A stretch of DNA of 64,000 bases from Diplosphaera chodatii (GCA_032358165.1 JAALGY010000023.1:2046001-2110000); one strand, 5' to 3'; positions 38,791-52,557 are shown, counted from the first letter of the stretch. The notes: a model not told the origin generated them from the letters alone. Numbers and translations: made by a program.

Positions 38791-41700
38791 ATGGAGGGTG
38801 CAGCGCTGTACGATGACTTCGGTAACTACATCGGACCGGAGCTCAGCGGGAGCGACGAGGTGCCCTGCCACTGCACTCCCACCGCTCCCACAATGTCCAC
38901 ATGCGCAATGCCGAGCATGAGCTTCCCGCTGTCGTGCTGCCAGCATGCGGCGGCCGGTTCCTGCCTGCGGCAAGCAGTAGCACGCCCTGTCAAGACCTAT
39001 ATCTGTAGGACGTCCGCCGGCAGCAGGCATGCAGGGCTTTTACAGGGGCTGCTGGTTTACAGATGGCTCACCCGCACTTCTGCGCAGGATGAGGAAGAGG
39101 AGGAGGAGGAGGTGGAGCAGCCGGACGAGGACGACATAGACGCGGCGGAGGCGGCGGCCAATGCGCGCATGGACGCAACAGAGGGCGCTGAGGCAATGGA
39201 GGAAGATGAGGATCCCGGCACGCAGGTGTGAGGGCGCCCCGCCATACAGCAGTCAATGCTGTGCATGACGCAGTGCTGCCCGCCCGTGGCAGCCCTCCGT
39301 GGCGTGACACCGGAGGGCTCCTCGATAGTCAAATGACGGTCTGATAAATTGCCCTGCCGACAGGTGGTGCTTCATGAGGACAAGAAGTACTATCCCACAG
39401 CGGAGGAGACATTTGGCGAGGGCACTGAGACTCTGGTCATGGAGGAGGATGCGCAGCCACTTGAGGTGAGGGTTGCTGTGCTCCTGAGTGACTCATGCCA
39501 GCGTGCCTTGCTGAGGTTGCCCCGGGCATGTCTGGCGTGGTTTACCAGGCTTGTGCTGCAGTTGACCACTGCAGATTCACATGGCAGCTCCAGGCTGCCA
39601 TGCTGCAGGCTGCTGGCACAGATGGCAAGGTCAGCGCATTTGCATGCAGGTGCCCATCATTGCGCCAGTCAAGCACAAGAAGGTGGAGGTGCTGGAGAAG
39701 GAGGCGCTGCGCACCAACTACACCAACGACTTCCTGGCCGGGCTGCTCAACTCGAATGCTGATGTCATCCGCAACATCGCCGTCGTTGGCCACCTGCACC
39801 ACGGCAAGACCACGGTGCGGTGCTGCCAGTCGCAACTTAGCAGGTGGTTCGTCGACATGCCTGATCGCAATTCGTGTGCATTTTCGTGGTAGGCAATGAG
39901 ATGTTGTGATGCATGTGCCAAGAACAGACGCCGAAGTGCTTCTTATGACGATGCCTTCCTTGCAGATCATGGACATGCTGGTAGAGCAGACGCATGATGT
40001 GCGGCACCAGTGGCGCAACAACGAGAGGGGCATGCGCTTCACAGACACCCGGCTGGACGAGCAGCAGCGCGGCGTCAGCCTCAAGATGGTGCCCATGACG
40101 CTGGTCATGGAGGGCTCCTCTGGCAAGAGCTACGTCATGAACCTCGTAGATACCCCTGGTGCGTGCAGCTCAGTGGGATGTGTGTACTCTCTGCATTTCC
40201 CCTCATCTTCGAGTCCCTCAGCAGTCATGGTTGCAAAATGACTTGGCTCTGGCGACTCAGAAGTTCATGTTGAGGAAAGTGCACACTGTAGCTTTACAGT
40301 ACCAGCTGCCAACGCGCACAGGCCACATCAACTTCAATGATGAGGTGACGGCGGGGCTGCGGCTGGCGGATGGCGTGCTGCTGGTGGTGGACGCCGTGGA
40401 AGGCGTCATGCTGGTCACCGACAAGGTCGTCAGGCAGGCGGCCGCAGAGGGCCTGCCCATCTGCCTGCTGCTGTCCAAGGCGAGTCTGCTGTGACCATGC
40501 CAGTCAGGCGTTGGGCATAGTCACAGCTCTTCGTACCTGCAAAATGTTGCACAAGCAGTTGACAGCAGGCGAGGCCCACATGTTGCACCCTGGTGTACAG
40601 TGGGAGCGGCATGCTGTGTCACACCTTGATGCATCAGCTTGTGTCTCAGGTGGATCGGCTGATCACCGAGTTGAAGCTGCCGCCTAACGATGCGTACCAC
40701 AAGCTGCGGCACACCATTGAGGAGGTCAACGCGCTCATCGTCAAGTACTACGGCGAGGATGCTGAGCAGGTGGGTACAGAAGCATCGTAAACGTGGTATT
40801 GCTGACGAGACGCAGCGCTTTAAGCGTGGCCTTCCGCCGCCCAAAGTCCAATGCACCAGACCCCAGCAGCACCAGACAACAGTGCACGTCCTCCGCTGCG
40901 CATACCTTATAATGTCACTTCCAGATTAGAACACAGAGGTGCCGACCAAGTGTCTGCTGCGGTGCAGGTGGACCCAATCCGAAACAACGTGGCATTCACC
41001 TCGGCGCAGTCGGGCTGGTCTTTCACGCTGCAATCCTTTGCACAGCTGTATGCCGACGTCTTCGGCACAGCCTTCGACACCACAGAGTTTGCGCGCCGAC
41101 TGTGGGGCGACGTGTACTTCCACCCAGACAGTGAGTGGCAGTCTGCTCTGCACCTGGCCCTGCTCAGCTTGCAGTAAGAGTCAGGCCAGGTGTTGTATCG
41201 TCAGCCAGCTGTTGTCAGAAGGGGTTGGGGTTTTTACAGGCCGCACATTCAAGAGGAAACCGCCGCCTGGAGGCGCCGAGCGCACCTTCGTGTCCTTCAT
41301 CCTGGAGCCACTGTACAAGATCTACAGCCAGGTGCGCGTAGCCGTATGTGTAGCTTCACACACCGCGAACCTCCGACAGCCTGCAACAAGCTCAACGATA
41401 TCCTGCGGCCATTGCTGTTCTTCAGCCGTGGGTTGGTGTTGTGTCACCCTGACGTGATGGTTGCAGGTGCTGGGAGAGGCCGATGTGAGCGTGAAGGGCA
41501 TGCTGGAGGAATTTGGCGTCTACCTGAAGCCGGCAGCGTTCAAACAGGACGTCAAGCCACTGCTGAAGGACTCATGTTCAGCAGTGTTTGGCAGCGCCAC
41601 TGGTCTCACTGACATGCTGGTACAGCACATGCCACTCTCGCGTGTTGGCACAGCCACGAAGGTATGTAGGCGATGACGTGTGCGACAACTACAAATGGTC

Positions 41701-44700
41701 ATGCTGTGCGCTGCAAGATGTCTTGAGGTCCTCAGCAGGAACTTCATATGATGGTGACTATGCCATGACTCATCCGGTGGGCCTGCTGGCTGCCTGCAGG
41801 TGGAGCGGCTCTACACAGGGCCACAGGACAGCGACATAGCAGAGCATATGCGAGCGTGCAACCCGAAGGGGCCGCTGGTGGTACACATTGCCAAGCTCTT
41901 CCCCAAGTCGGACTGCTCGGCATTCGACGCCTTTGGCCGCATCCTATCTGGCACCATCAAGCGTGGCGACCGGGCAAGTTTTCTACTACTACTGGCGGAA
42001 GATGTTGCATGTTTTGGGCTTTGTATCTGGCTCTGGCCCTTGGCATGGTGCACATCGCATGTTGACATGCACTGTACATGGGGATGCCATGTTGGTGTGG
42101 TAATGCGTTCAATCAATGGATGGACTGCTCAAACAATCTGCTGGTGCAGGTGCGGGTGCTGGGTGAAACCTACACACCAGAGGACGAGGAGGACAGCACC
42201 GTGGCAGAGGTCAGCAACGTTTGGGTGTACCAGGCGCGCTACCGTGTGGCACTGCCAAAAGCGACTGCAGGTACTTACCTCAGTTCCTCCTGCTGACCCC
42301 TGCATGACCTGCACCAAAGTGGATTCAAATCTTACTGGCATTCAGCAGCCTGCGGCCTCAGCATCGACAAATCAGTACACTGACAAACTAGTAAATGCAT
42401 GATCATACTTTAGTTTGGTCCACCTCAGGCAACTGGGTGTTGCTGGAGGGGTTGGATGCGACTGTCACAAAGACGGCAACGCTGGTGCCCGAGTCTCTGG
42501 ACGAGGAAGTCCACATCATCCGGCCGCTGCAGTTCCACACACAGGTCTGCGGCTGATCGTCTATGCTAGCTAGTGAACGTCGACTGTCCTAGAGCATGCC
42601 CTATGCCAGCTCGTACATGCATGCCCTGCTAATCACGCCAAACACAGCATTGCAGCCCGGAAAATTGACAGGGTGACCCACACTTGTGCTGTGCCTGCAG
42701 AGCGTGGTGAAGATCGCAGTGGAGCCGCTGAACCCGCGGGAGCTGCCCAAGATGGTTGAAGGGCTGAGGTGCATCAACAAGAGCTACCCGCTGGTGACCA
42801 CCAAGGTCGAGGAGTCGGGCGAGCATGCCGTGCTGGGCACCGGCGAGCTGTACCTGGACTCCCTGATGAAGGTGCCGCTCTCCCCTGCTGCAATAAACAG
42901 AACTTTGAGCAGTTGAGCTTTCCCTGACACCCCAAGACAGTCACATGCACAGCTGGTAGTGTAGCATGTCATCATACTGCGGTTGTCGAACCCGATACCA
43001 GGCTCGTCTGGTTTCAAGCATGTGTCTGTATGTCACAGGACCTGCGGGAGCTCTACTCGGAGATCGAGGTGAAGGTAGCAGACCCAGTCGTGTCTTTCTG
43101 CGAGACGGTCGTGGAGACCAGTCAGCTCAAGTGCTTTGCGGAGACACCCAACAAGCGCAACAAGCTGACCATGGTCGCGGAGCCATTGGACCGTGGACTG
43201 GCTGAGGACATTGGTGCGTTGTTGGGTGGTGTCATGCAGGGTTGTACTGCTGCTGGGACACCTTGAGACGGCAACGGGTCGCTGTGTTCACGTTCTCTTT
43301 GATCTGACCTCATCACAGCACTGTACAAAGATAGAAGGGGGTTAGCAAGTCCACATGTATGATTGCGTGGTGGTGACGTTCAGTTCGTCTCTTGACCAGA
43401 GGGCGGCACCGTCAGCATCGACTGGCCGCGGCGCAAGCTGGGTGCCTTCTTCCAGGAGAAGTACGAGTGGGACTTGCTCGCTGCTCGCTCCATCTGGGCC
43501 TTTGGCCCTGAGCGCCAGGTCTGGCCTGCGGGGCTCTCATCTGCGCATTTAAGAACCTCGGAACTACACCTTCGACACCTGTGCTGTTTTCACCGCGCAT
43601 GGCTCCAAGCCATTTGATCTGCCAATGCAGGGCCCCAACATCCTGGTTGATGACACACTCTCCAGTGAGGGCGTCGACAAGTCACTGCTCAATGCCGTGA
43701 AGGACTCCATAGTCCAGGTAAGTTCTGGCCTGCATGCACCGAAGCACAGTTCACAAGGCAAGCCATCAGCATTAACACTTGCATCCTGCCTTGTGCTGAC
43801 GATGGGAGATAAAATTGTATATGCATGCTTGTGCTTCACTGCAGGGTTTCCAATGGGGCACACGGGAGGGGCCATTGTGCGATGAGCCGATCCGCAATGT
43901 GAAGTTCAAGATCATGGACGCGGCCATTGCAGAGGAGCCGCTGGCACGCGGCGGCGGGCAGCTGATCCCCACTGCGCGCCGCGTGTGCTACTCTGCATTC
44001 CTCATGGCCACACCACGCCTCATGGAGCCTGTGTACTATGTCGAGATCCAGACCCCAGCAGGTGCCTGATCACATCTCCGACCATTGCATGCAGCATTGT
44101 GGTGTTGTACATTGCTCTGCATGCGCAGCATTGTTTGTCTGATATGCTCGACTACAAAATCACGGTGGCCTTGCCTTGTCTGATGCCTGCTGACACGCTT
44201 GTCATGCATTTGCTGTCCACAGATTGCATCAGCGCAATCTACAATGTGCTCAGCAAGCGGCGCGGCCACGTGACGGAGGACGTATTGCGCCCCGGCACAC
44301 CAATCTACCTGGTCAAGGCGCTGCTGCCTGTCATCGAGTCCTTCGGCTTCGAGACCGATTTGCGGTACCACACTCAGGTGTGCATGTTCCATGAATCGAC
44401 TGAGGTGCATGCACAGCTACGCAGTTGGCCCGACCACGATGGGCTTGCAAGTTGTGGCTATGCGGGCTGATCTTTTGTCTTGCCTGGTACCCTGCAGGGC
44501 CAGGCATTCTGCCTCAGCGTGTTCGACCACTGGCAAATCGTGCCAGGAGACCCGCTGGACAAGAGCGTGGTGCTGCGGCCGCTGGAACCGGCGCCTGTGC
44601 AAGCGCTGGCGCGCGAGTTCATGGTCAAGACCCGCCGGCGAAAGGCACGCAGCATGCAGCGCTGCTCCCTTGCCACCTGGTTCATTACTCCCTCGCCAGC

Positions 44701-45005
44701 TAGTGCAACACTCAGCATTATGCTGATGTCGTACGCGCAAACAGCACAGAGTGTTTGTGCTCTCATCGTTTCTCCCTGCACTGCTGCAGGGCATGAGCGA
44801 GGACGTATCCATCAACAGATTCTTCGACGACCCGATGCTATTGGAGCTGGTGCGATGCTCTGCAAACTTGCATTGCTTTATGAAATGAAGCATTCATAGG
44901 GCAGTCGTATCTGCCTGCCATGACAGGCTGATGTGGCACTCTGAAACTGGTGTGTGTTTGCTGTATCAGGCACGTCAGGACGCAGACTTGCAACAAATCT
45001 TCTGA
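38791..45005 (+). CDS. U5 snRNP GTPase Snu114/EFTUD2 homologue
   Basis: EF2-like spliceosomal GTPase that drives U4/U6 unwinding and spliceosome disassembly. About 20 exons. N-terminus [20 protein letters not shown], then the usual acidic tract ([15 protein letters not shown]), [20 protein letters not shown] and [21 protein letters not shown] domain: G1 [12 protein letters not shown] (the Snu114 variant of GHVDHGKT), G2 [19 protein letters not shown]3 [15 protein letters not shown], and [20 protein letters not shown]. Then domain 2 ([29 protein letters not shown]), and domains 3-5 ([144 protein letters not shown]). C-terminus [20 protein letters not shown] and a short tail, stop at 45003-45005. 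Complete. Confidence 0.97.
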
Positions 45006-45290
45006 GCGGTGCCGCAGCCAAACAAGTTGTGGACATGCCATCCCACCCTGCATCGACAGGCAATGTTGGCATGCGCCAGACGTGTTGCGTTGTGTCATCC
45101 GTCCAAGTTGTATGAGTGTATCTTGATCAGATTCGGGTTACACACAGAAAGAAAGCAGCATGCTTTGAAGATCACCTCGCCAAGCGACACCCCCTGTCAG
45201 ACAGCAGGTGGTCCGACCGGGTAGTTGAGGAGGACTGATGGCGCAGAGGCTGAGAGCCAGCATTGTGTTGATATCTATACTGACAACATC

Positions 45291-47762
45291 ATGGCAGAAG
45301 CAGATAAGCTGAGTACCTTCCAATCAGTATGTGGCACGGACGAGGACACAGCAAATCATGTGCTGGAATCGTTCGGAGGGGATTTGGACAGGGCAGTGAA
45401 CTTCTTCATGGAGAATGGAGAGCAGGGCGTCGCCACACTGCAGTCATTCAGGCCATCAGAGGCCCGACTTCCAGCCGCGCCTTCTCCGCCCATCGACCTT
45501 GAAGAGGACGATGATGCACCTATTGTAGTGCCAAGTCAGAGCCCAGACCAGCAGCAGGCCGCCCGTGACGAGGCAGCAGAGCAGCACAGGCGGAACCAAG
45601 GCTATTTGGAGGAGGAGGCAGCCCTGCAGCAGGCCCTCGAAGCGTCCAAAGTCACAGCACCAGGTGCACATGACGCTGTAGTGCGCCTGCATGCTGTGCC
45701 TGATGACAACAGTTATGATAGGATCAGGGAAGCAAAATCGAAGATATCAATGCCGAAGCGAGCGCTACTGTTATGTGGGCAACATCTGGGATGCGCTGCA
45801 GGCAGCACACGGAGCGGCGGCGCCCAGGGGACCTCGACGCCGGGTCCAGCATCGGGGCATCCCAGCGCCTCTGAGCAGGTGGTTGCACGGGTATGCTAAG
45901 TCACAAACCACGTGCAGAGCGTTCAAATGTAAACGTAATCAATGCAATGCACAACTGGCTGTAGTACATGCTGCAGACCGCTGGAGACTCTGACGTGGAG
46001 GAGTATGAGCCCGACTACGACTCCGATGTGGAGATGGACACCGAGGAGGAGTACGCCGCCAAGCTGGCTGCGGCGCAGCAGGCGCAGGCTGCGCGCCTCC
46101 GCCGGCGGGATGGCGGCGACGGCGCCGGCCCCTCCGGCGCTGGGCCCTCAGGCGGTCCGCCCCCGCTGCACCCCCAGCATGCATGCGCACTGGCCCTAGA
46201 CGAGGTCCTGTCTGATTCAGCCGGGTCTAAAAACAACATGCAAATAGCGTCTGCATGTTCCAGCATAAATGTCACCCGATGATGTGACTGTCTGCCTTGC
46301 AGCCGCAGCAGCTGCTTTCTTTGATGGCTTGGATGACAATGGCCCGCGCATTCGGGGCAACCGCCCGTCCGGGGCTGCCGCGGCCGCATCGCAGCAGCTG
46401 CAGGATCTCAACGCATTCAGTGAGGCTTCAGCTGACTAGCATGTCGAAGGAGGGCACCAACTGCTAACGCAGCATGTGAACGCAAACCTGCTTCCCAGTA
46501 CGTCACCCATCAACACTGCTGTGCAGGCCAGCGCCTGGGTATCCCCATGCTGCCGGCCTTGCCAGGGATGGCTGGTCAGCCAGGCAGACCAGCTGGGTAT
46601 ACAGATGATGAGGACGACGACTTTGAGGATGGTGCAGCGCCCTCCGGCCAGGGCATGCCAGGAGGTGATGATGCAGGCGTCTTTGTGTCATTGATGACTG
46701 GCTGGTGTTGGTTCCTGCAAGGTACCTGGCCTATTGTAATGTTCAAAGCTTGGATCATATACCACTCTTGTCGAGTACAGGTATGGGACCATTTGGTGCG
46801 AACTATGGTGGCGGCCACGATTCTGGCCTGCCCGACATGCCTGCTGGTGTCGATCTGGAGGAGGCGCGCATGCTGGAAGCCGCGATGCTGGGCATCCCCT
46901 ACGCCGGCCGCATGCCCGACTTTGGCGCCAACGGCGCTGCACCCCCCGCCGGCGGCCTGTTTGGCGCTGGTGCGCAGCCGCTGAGCCCGGGCGTGCGCCA
47001 CACCCGCGCGCTGCGGGAGGAGCAGGACTCGGCATACCAGGCATCCCTGCAGGTACTGGGCACCACTACCCTGCCAGGGTCTCATACCTGCAACCTGCTG
47101 ATGTCAATGTGCGTCCGTCTACTGCCCAGTGTTATGCTGCAACCTGTGGGGGGCCAAGCTTGACCAGCTTCTCGCAATGCACATCTTATGCCTTGGTGCT
47201 GCTGCACAGGCCGATCGTGAGAAGGCTGACGCTGAGGAGAGGGCACAGCGTGAAGCACAGGAGGAGTCGGAACGCCTGGCTGCAGCAGCTCAGGCGGCAG
47301 CTGCGGCAGCTGCAGAGGCACTTCTGCATACAGCACTCATGCAGAGACATTGCTGTACCTCTCGAGTCAGCACGCCAAAATCGTGTCATCGCTGACTGTG
47401 AGTGTGGTCGGTCGACGTTTGCATGGTCCTCACAGGCTGAGGCCCGCCGTGTACAGACTCTGGCAGACAAGGCAGCAGCACTGCCGTCAGAGCCCGCAGC
47501 AGGAGGGCCTGACACGGTGGCTGTTCTGATCCGCATGCCCAACGGACAGCGACGCAGCCGCAGGTTCCTGAAGACGGACAAGCTGCGGTCGCTGTACGAC
47601 TTTGTGGACACCAGTGAGCCGGGCGAGGAGCTGCCCCACGGCAGCTACCTGCTCGTCACCAACATGCCTCGCAAGGTGTACGAGGAGAGTGCAGAGCAGA
47701 CGCTGGCAGATGCAGGCCTGACGCAGCGGCAAGAAATGCTGCTGTTGGAGCCGAAGGGGTGA
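45291..47762 (+). CDS. UBA-like + UIM + UBX domain protein (PUX7-9 / SAY1 type, Cdc48 adaptor)
   Basis: Adaptor for the Cdc48/p97 AAA ATPase. ATG 45291 opens a UBA-like domain (FQSVCGTDEDTANHVLESFG, then GDLDRAVNFFMENGE). A ubiquitin-interacting motif follows (YLEEEAALQQALEAS). The middle is acidic and Gly/Pro-rich (EEYEPDYDSDVEMDTEEEYA; AFFDGLDDNGPRIRGNRPSG; YTDDEDDDFEDG). Then comes the helix common to PUX-type proteins (LREEQDSAYQASLQ, ADREKADAEERAQREAQEES) and the UBX domain (TVAVLIRMPNGQRRSRRFLK, SLYDFVDTSEPGEE, YLLVTNMPRKVYEE, QTLADAGLTQRQEMLLLEPK), ending at 47762. The UBX loop usually reading FPR reads NMPRKVY here, keeping the Pro-Arg. 285 bp after Snu114 on the same strand. Confidence 0.92.
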
Positions 47763-48218
47763 TGGGCCCGCATGCTTTCCCTAGCCAACATGTACGTGTT
47801 CGTAGAGCGTGGGTCGGAGCTACACAGTACCATACAGTAGATGCAGTGTGTTGCTTTGCCAGTCTTGTGAGCATTCTTTTGGCCCTTCAGATCATGCACG
47901 TCTGCACGCCGCCGCCTGTTCCTGCATAGTAGAGTCGAATGTGCAGGTCCGCAGCAGTGCAGGTTTCACGCAGGTTTCACGCAGACCCCAAGTGGCACGG
48001 CCGAGGCTCGAAGCAGTTGAGGCTCCAGGAGTCCAGGTCCCTGGTCTGACAGCAGTTGGCCCTCCAGTCTCCAAAGGGTAAAGCTCTTCATAGGTCAATT
48101 ACGCCCCGCCACCCAGGGCGCAGCTGAGCCAGCTTTGCAAGGTTGCGTTGCTGCAACGCCTCGAACCGAGTTGGTCGAGGACATTGGTATATACGCTTCT
48201 ACATTGTCACGGCTGCAA
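47763..48218. other. Intergenic region between UBX gene and carotenoid oxygenase
   Basis: Holds the UBX 3' UTR and upstream sequence of the next gene. An 11-bp unit, CAGGTTTCACG, occurs twice in tandem at 47960-47981. A first exon of the downstream gene could begin here. Confidence 0.4.
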
Positions 48219-51200
48219 ATGGCCATGATGCCAGACCAGAAGTTGGTACGTCAAGGTCAGAAACTCCAACAGCCAGCAGCAACACATGCTCTGCAGCGTC
48301 CATCCACCCTCAGCGCGCTACAGCACAGCTCAAGCGCAACACACAGCCATCGCAAGCGAGGCCGTGCGCTGCACGTCATTGAGGCGCCCGAACGCGAGCT
48401 TCAGGGTGACCTGGCTGACGAGCGACGGTGCGCGCCAACATAACAGCTGCAATGACTGCAGCACCGCTAGAACGCATGGATGCAGCTTGCTACCCCTGGT
48501 TCTCGAGCTTATGATTGCGTTGTTCCCACCTTCGGGTGGGTGCAGGGATGGGCCGCGATGGACGCCTGCAGAATACGCCGGCATGTGGGCTTCGTGCACA
48601 CGGGAGGAGAGATACTGGATCGAAGATGTGGAGGGCACCATCCCAGCAGACTTGGAGGTAGTGAGTTGTATATATATTGCGCTGAGCATGTGGCAGCCGC
48701 CTTGCCTGCAGCCAGCAACTTGAGTGTCCACACCCATTGCGGCGCATCCATGCAATGTGCCACAGAGCACTCATTGCGCAATGCACTGAATCACAGTTGT
48801 ATTGCTGATGTCGGGCAGACGGATGTGCATGATATCATCTGAGCATCACTGTACCGCGATAGCCTCGTCTTCATCAGGCAGCGTGTGGGCTGTCGCACCC
48901 TGCATCCGCAGGCGATGGCCGTGCAGTCCGTGCAGGCACGAACCGCCCAAATGTTCATGCTGCCTTTTGCACAGGGCACGTGGTACCGCAATGGCCCGGG
49001 CACCTTTGAGATGGGCGGCCAGCCGATGCATGTTTTCGATGGTCATGGCCTGGTGGGACGCATCGCGTTCTCTGGCGGCCGCGCGCACTTTGCCAGCCGC
49101 TTCGTGCGCACTCCGGTGTGTTCCTCCTGATGGCAACGCAATGGATGCTTCACGATTCGATGTGGTTGTCCTCACGCAGTGTGTCGTGTGAACAGTGATC
49201 GTGGGCATCGCAACCTGCGTTACGGTATGCATCATCGCACAGGCGTTCGAGAAGGAGACCCAGGAGCAAAAGGTGCTGTTCCGCGGCTTCGGCAGCACCA
49301 AGCCAGGCGTGAATCTCGGCGGTGCGGTCGCCAAGCTGTTCGGGCGGGCTGCCGCAGGGAAACTAGGGGTCTTCCTCGGCAACGTGTTTGACATCAGGTG
49401 TGGTGTACGGTCACCAGGCGAACACCATGGTGACCACACATTACTTTCTGACATGCGCAGAGTAGACAGCCGCGTATGCAGTGGCAGCCTTGTGACCTCT
49501 TCGATGCTGCGACAGGGACAAGCCTGTCGCCAACACATCGCTTGTGGAGTGGAATGGGAAGCTGTGGGCGCTGTGGGAGGCGCACAGGCCATACATCCTG
49601 CACCCCGACACGCTGGAAACCTATGGAGAGGAGACGCTAGGTACGTCTGCTGGCCATGTGCGCCACTTCAGAGCTGCAGTTCTGCTTGCAGCAAGTCACG
49701 GTGCACTGGTGCGTGGGTTCAACACTTGCTCTGGTAACTGCACGGTGGCCATCCGCCTGCAGGTGGGGCACTGCGGGAAAACCAGGCATTTTGTGCACAC
49801 CCCAAATTTGATGCGGAAACCGGGCGCATGGTTGCCTTCAGCCTGGGCCTGCGCTTTGCCGAGGGTAAGCGTCATAACATGCTGTTCGGCGACGCCTCGA
49901 TGCATGGCCCCTTGGGTCCACTGCTCGGTAACCTACGGGTTCATGCATGGTTTGACAGTCTCCCCTGTCCGTCACAGGCAAGCTGCACATCATGGAGCTG
50001 AATCCTGATGGGGGTGTGCACCAAAAGATTACGCTGCCCGGCGTGTTCAACCCCATCACATATGTGCACGACTTCATGGTCACCAAGAGCTGGTGTGGCT
50101 GGTGTCACTCCTGTGCCACACTGCAGCGCCAAACCAGTTGCTATATCCTTTAGTTCCGGTCACAGGCGAGCACCTGTTGACCATCCTGATGGTTTTCCAG
50201 GTACATCTTCCACAGGCCGCCATTGAAGGTGCAGTTCGACTGTCTGGTAGGCTATCTCTTGGGTACAACCGACCAGACCAAGATGGTGCGCATCCTTGCT
50301 GGACGCGCACCTTTTGTCTCCCTACCATGATGGTTGCTCCGCACTGCAGCGCAACATGTTCCCCTTGTGACTCACAATGCATGGCAGGAAATACGCCTGT
50401 TCCGTGCAGATTGACTTTGATGACAGCAAGGCCGGGCAGTGGATGCTGATCTCGCGCGACCCAGACGGCCCCCGCATTGAGATCGACACCCCGCCTCAGT
50501 TCATCTGGCACTACGCGTCCGCCGCTGAGGACCCTGTCACAGGTACCTTCACAGTGGTTTCTCGTCCAGCTGGTGCACGCCTCACGGCATGCTAGCTGGC
50601 TACACCGGGCTCGGGAGCCTGGCAGATCGAAGGAGGCAACATGCTGTGGAAAGCAGCAGCAAATCCAGAGGGTGGATGAGTGGATGCACTCGTTGTCGAC
50701 TTTGCGCAGGCAGGCTGACGATCGATGCGTGCGTCTTCGACGCCTTCAGCCCTGGTGGCTTCAACATGCAGGAGCCGTCCACCATGTCCGCATCAACACT
50801 GCGCAGGTGTGGCTCAAGTATGTGTCACAAGTTCCTGGCGCCAACTTCAGTGTGCATTCGAGAAGCAGTGCAGGCCTCCAGCAGTTTTGTGTGCCACGAT
50901 GCTGGTGTGCTTTGTTACGTGAACCTTGTTGGGTGATCTTCGAATGTGTGTCCCCTGGGCGACCCAAAGTCGGTGCCACCTGCAGGTTCGTGGTGGACCC
51001 CAAACACAGCACGTCGTCCTGCGACCAGATAACCAATGTCGCGGGCGACTTTCCCACAGTCAATGCAGCGTTTGCTGGTGCGCTGGTGGCTATGACGGCT
51101 GGGTGCATCAGCGCTCGCACCATCGTGGCTCTGCATCTGGGTGTGACCGGGATTTGCACGTTGCTCAGGGCGCGATGACTACGAGCATGTGTACATGGCA

Positions 51201-52011
51201 GCGTCCACGGAGCGCGGCGCTGCCTTCCCTTTCCAGAGCATCGTCAAGGTACATTCATCGACATGCATGTGCCTTCACCGCATGCATCTGCTGTCAAGCG
51301 TCAAGCATTCGTATGACACCCCGTGGTATACTACATTGCATCCTTTACTGTGCTTTGCCGCACGGCAGGTGGGTGTGCAGAGCCGGGAGGTGGATGAGTG
51401 GGCTGCGCCCAACGGCTGCTTCGTGGGCGAGCCAGTGTTTGTGCCGCGGAGGGGCCCCACGACGCTAAAGGCGCTCCACAATGACCACAATCACAGCTGC
51501 ACCAGCAGTGACGATCGCAGCCATGTCCCGCGCAGCAGTGGCGACAATGTCAGCAATGGCTCGAGTGGCAATGTGGTCGTCTTTGGCCAGGGCAGCGGCG
51601 GCGGCAAGAAGTACACAATGCGGCTGAATGGCAGCAGCAGCATTGACAGCCGAGATGGTGGCAGCGCACTGCAGAGCAGCAGAAGTTCTGCCACAGCGGG
51701 CACAGCAGCCGTCCAGCAGCGCGACCACGAAGATGATGGTTACATCATTTCCCCCATGTGAGACGGTGGCTGACACTGACATCGGCCAGGTGGTGGGTTG
51801 CTGATGCACAACTTGACATTGATGCGCTGTCGGCAGACAGGCAGCATGCATGTGCCGCAGGTATGATGGCAAGCGGGACCGCTCCACCATCGTCATCCTA
51901 GATGCCTCGAAGCTGGCGGCGGGTCCTGTGGCGCAGCTTCACCTCAATAATCCGATGCCGTTCAGTTTCCACTGCATGTGGAGCGACGCGGTGCACGGCC
52001 CTAGCCAATGA
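48219..52011 (+). CDS. Carotenoid cleavage oxygenase (RPE65/CCD family)
   Basis: Non-heme iron dioxygenase that cleaves carotenoids or apocarotenoids. The first sure exon (~48543) reads DGPRWTPAEYAGMWASCTRE, then WIEDVEGTIPADLE, joined to GTWYRNGPGTFEMGGQPMHV and FDGHGLVGRIAFSGG. Later: GKLWALWEAHRPYILHPDTL, NQAFCAHPKFDAETGRMVAF, YVHDFMVTKSW, LLTILMVFQ, PPQFIWHYASAAED, DACVFDAFSPGGFNMQ, RFVVDPKHSTSS, EHVYMAASTERGAAFPFQSI, VDEWAAPNGCFVGEPVFVPR, EDDGYIISPM and YDGKRDRSTIVILDASKLAA. The four iron-ligand histidines match AHPK, VHDF, WHYA and FHCMW. It ends HGPSQ at 52011. About 100 Ser/Gly/Asn-rich residues (51470-51720) are inserted before EDDGYII. The start is uncertain: ATG 48219 opens a Ser/Arg-rich leader that would suit a plastid protein, but its splice phase to the next exon was not settled. 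Substrate unknown. Confidence 0.87.
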
Positions 52012-52557
52012 CGACATCCGGGCTCAAGAAACCTGAAAGGTGGTGATGGTTCGACTTGCAGAGCTACATCATCAAATACAAAGCAACGAGTGCTGTCAGC
52101 CTCTGTTGGGGTGACACTTGTGTCTCCATTTTGTATGGTGTGTCGGAGGAGACTGACATCATGCATCACGTGTGAGGTCTGTGTACAGTAATGTGGCTTC
52201 ATGTGGCCCTTGTACATATACCCGTGCATTGAGCGATTGATGTGTCTGATTGTTTACACTGTCATTGATGCTACTGATCGCAGAGAGTATTTAGCATCAC
52301 AGTGTATGTACCGGTGTAACCTTGAGCAAACAAGCTGACTCAGCTGAGGATGGGGCCAACCTATATCATCATCCATTGCCCTAATCTCGTCAAAAGAGTC
52401 GCAGCGCAAGCACCACCTAGCTGAACGGCCCACTCCAGTTCCTAGAGCCTGAGGCGCTGTGCACACAGGCAAGCACATTTACAGCGCTGCGTGTTGGCCC
52501 AGGTGAGCCAGCAGCTAGCGCAGCAATGGATCTCACGTCTGGCACACATGGGGTGCA
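52012..52557. other. Convergent 3' region, carotenoid oxygenase / BIRC6-type E2
   Basis: Two 3' UTRs. A TGTAA signal at 52315-52319 lies about 300 nt past the oxygenase stop. Nothing else was recognised. Confidence 0.5.
52315..52319 (+). terminator. TGTAA polyadenylation signal of the carotenoid oxygenase
   Basis: TGTAA within CCGGTGTAACC, about 300 nt after the stop codon. It is the only copy on this strand that I noticed between the gene and its convergent neighbour. Confidence 0.5.

Noticed and set aside
39057..39332. Minus-strand poly-Ser frame
   Set aside because: Antisense shadow of the acidic GAG/GAC-rich N-terminal exon of Snu114.
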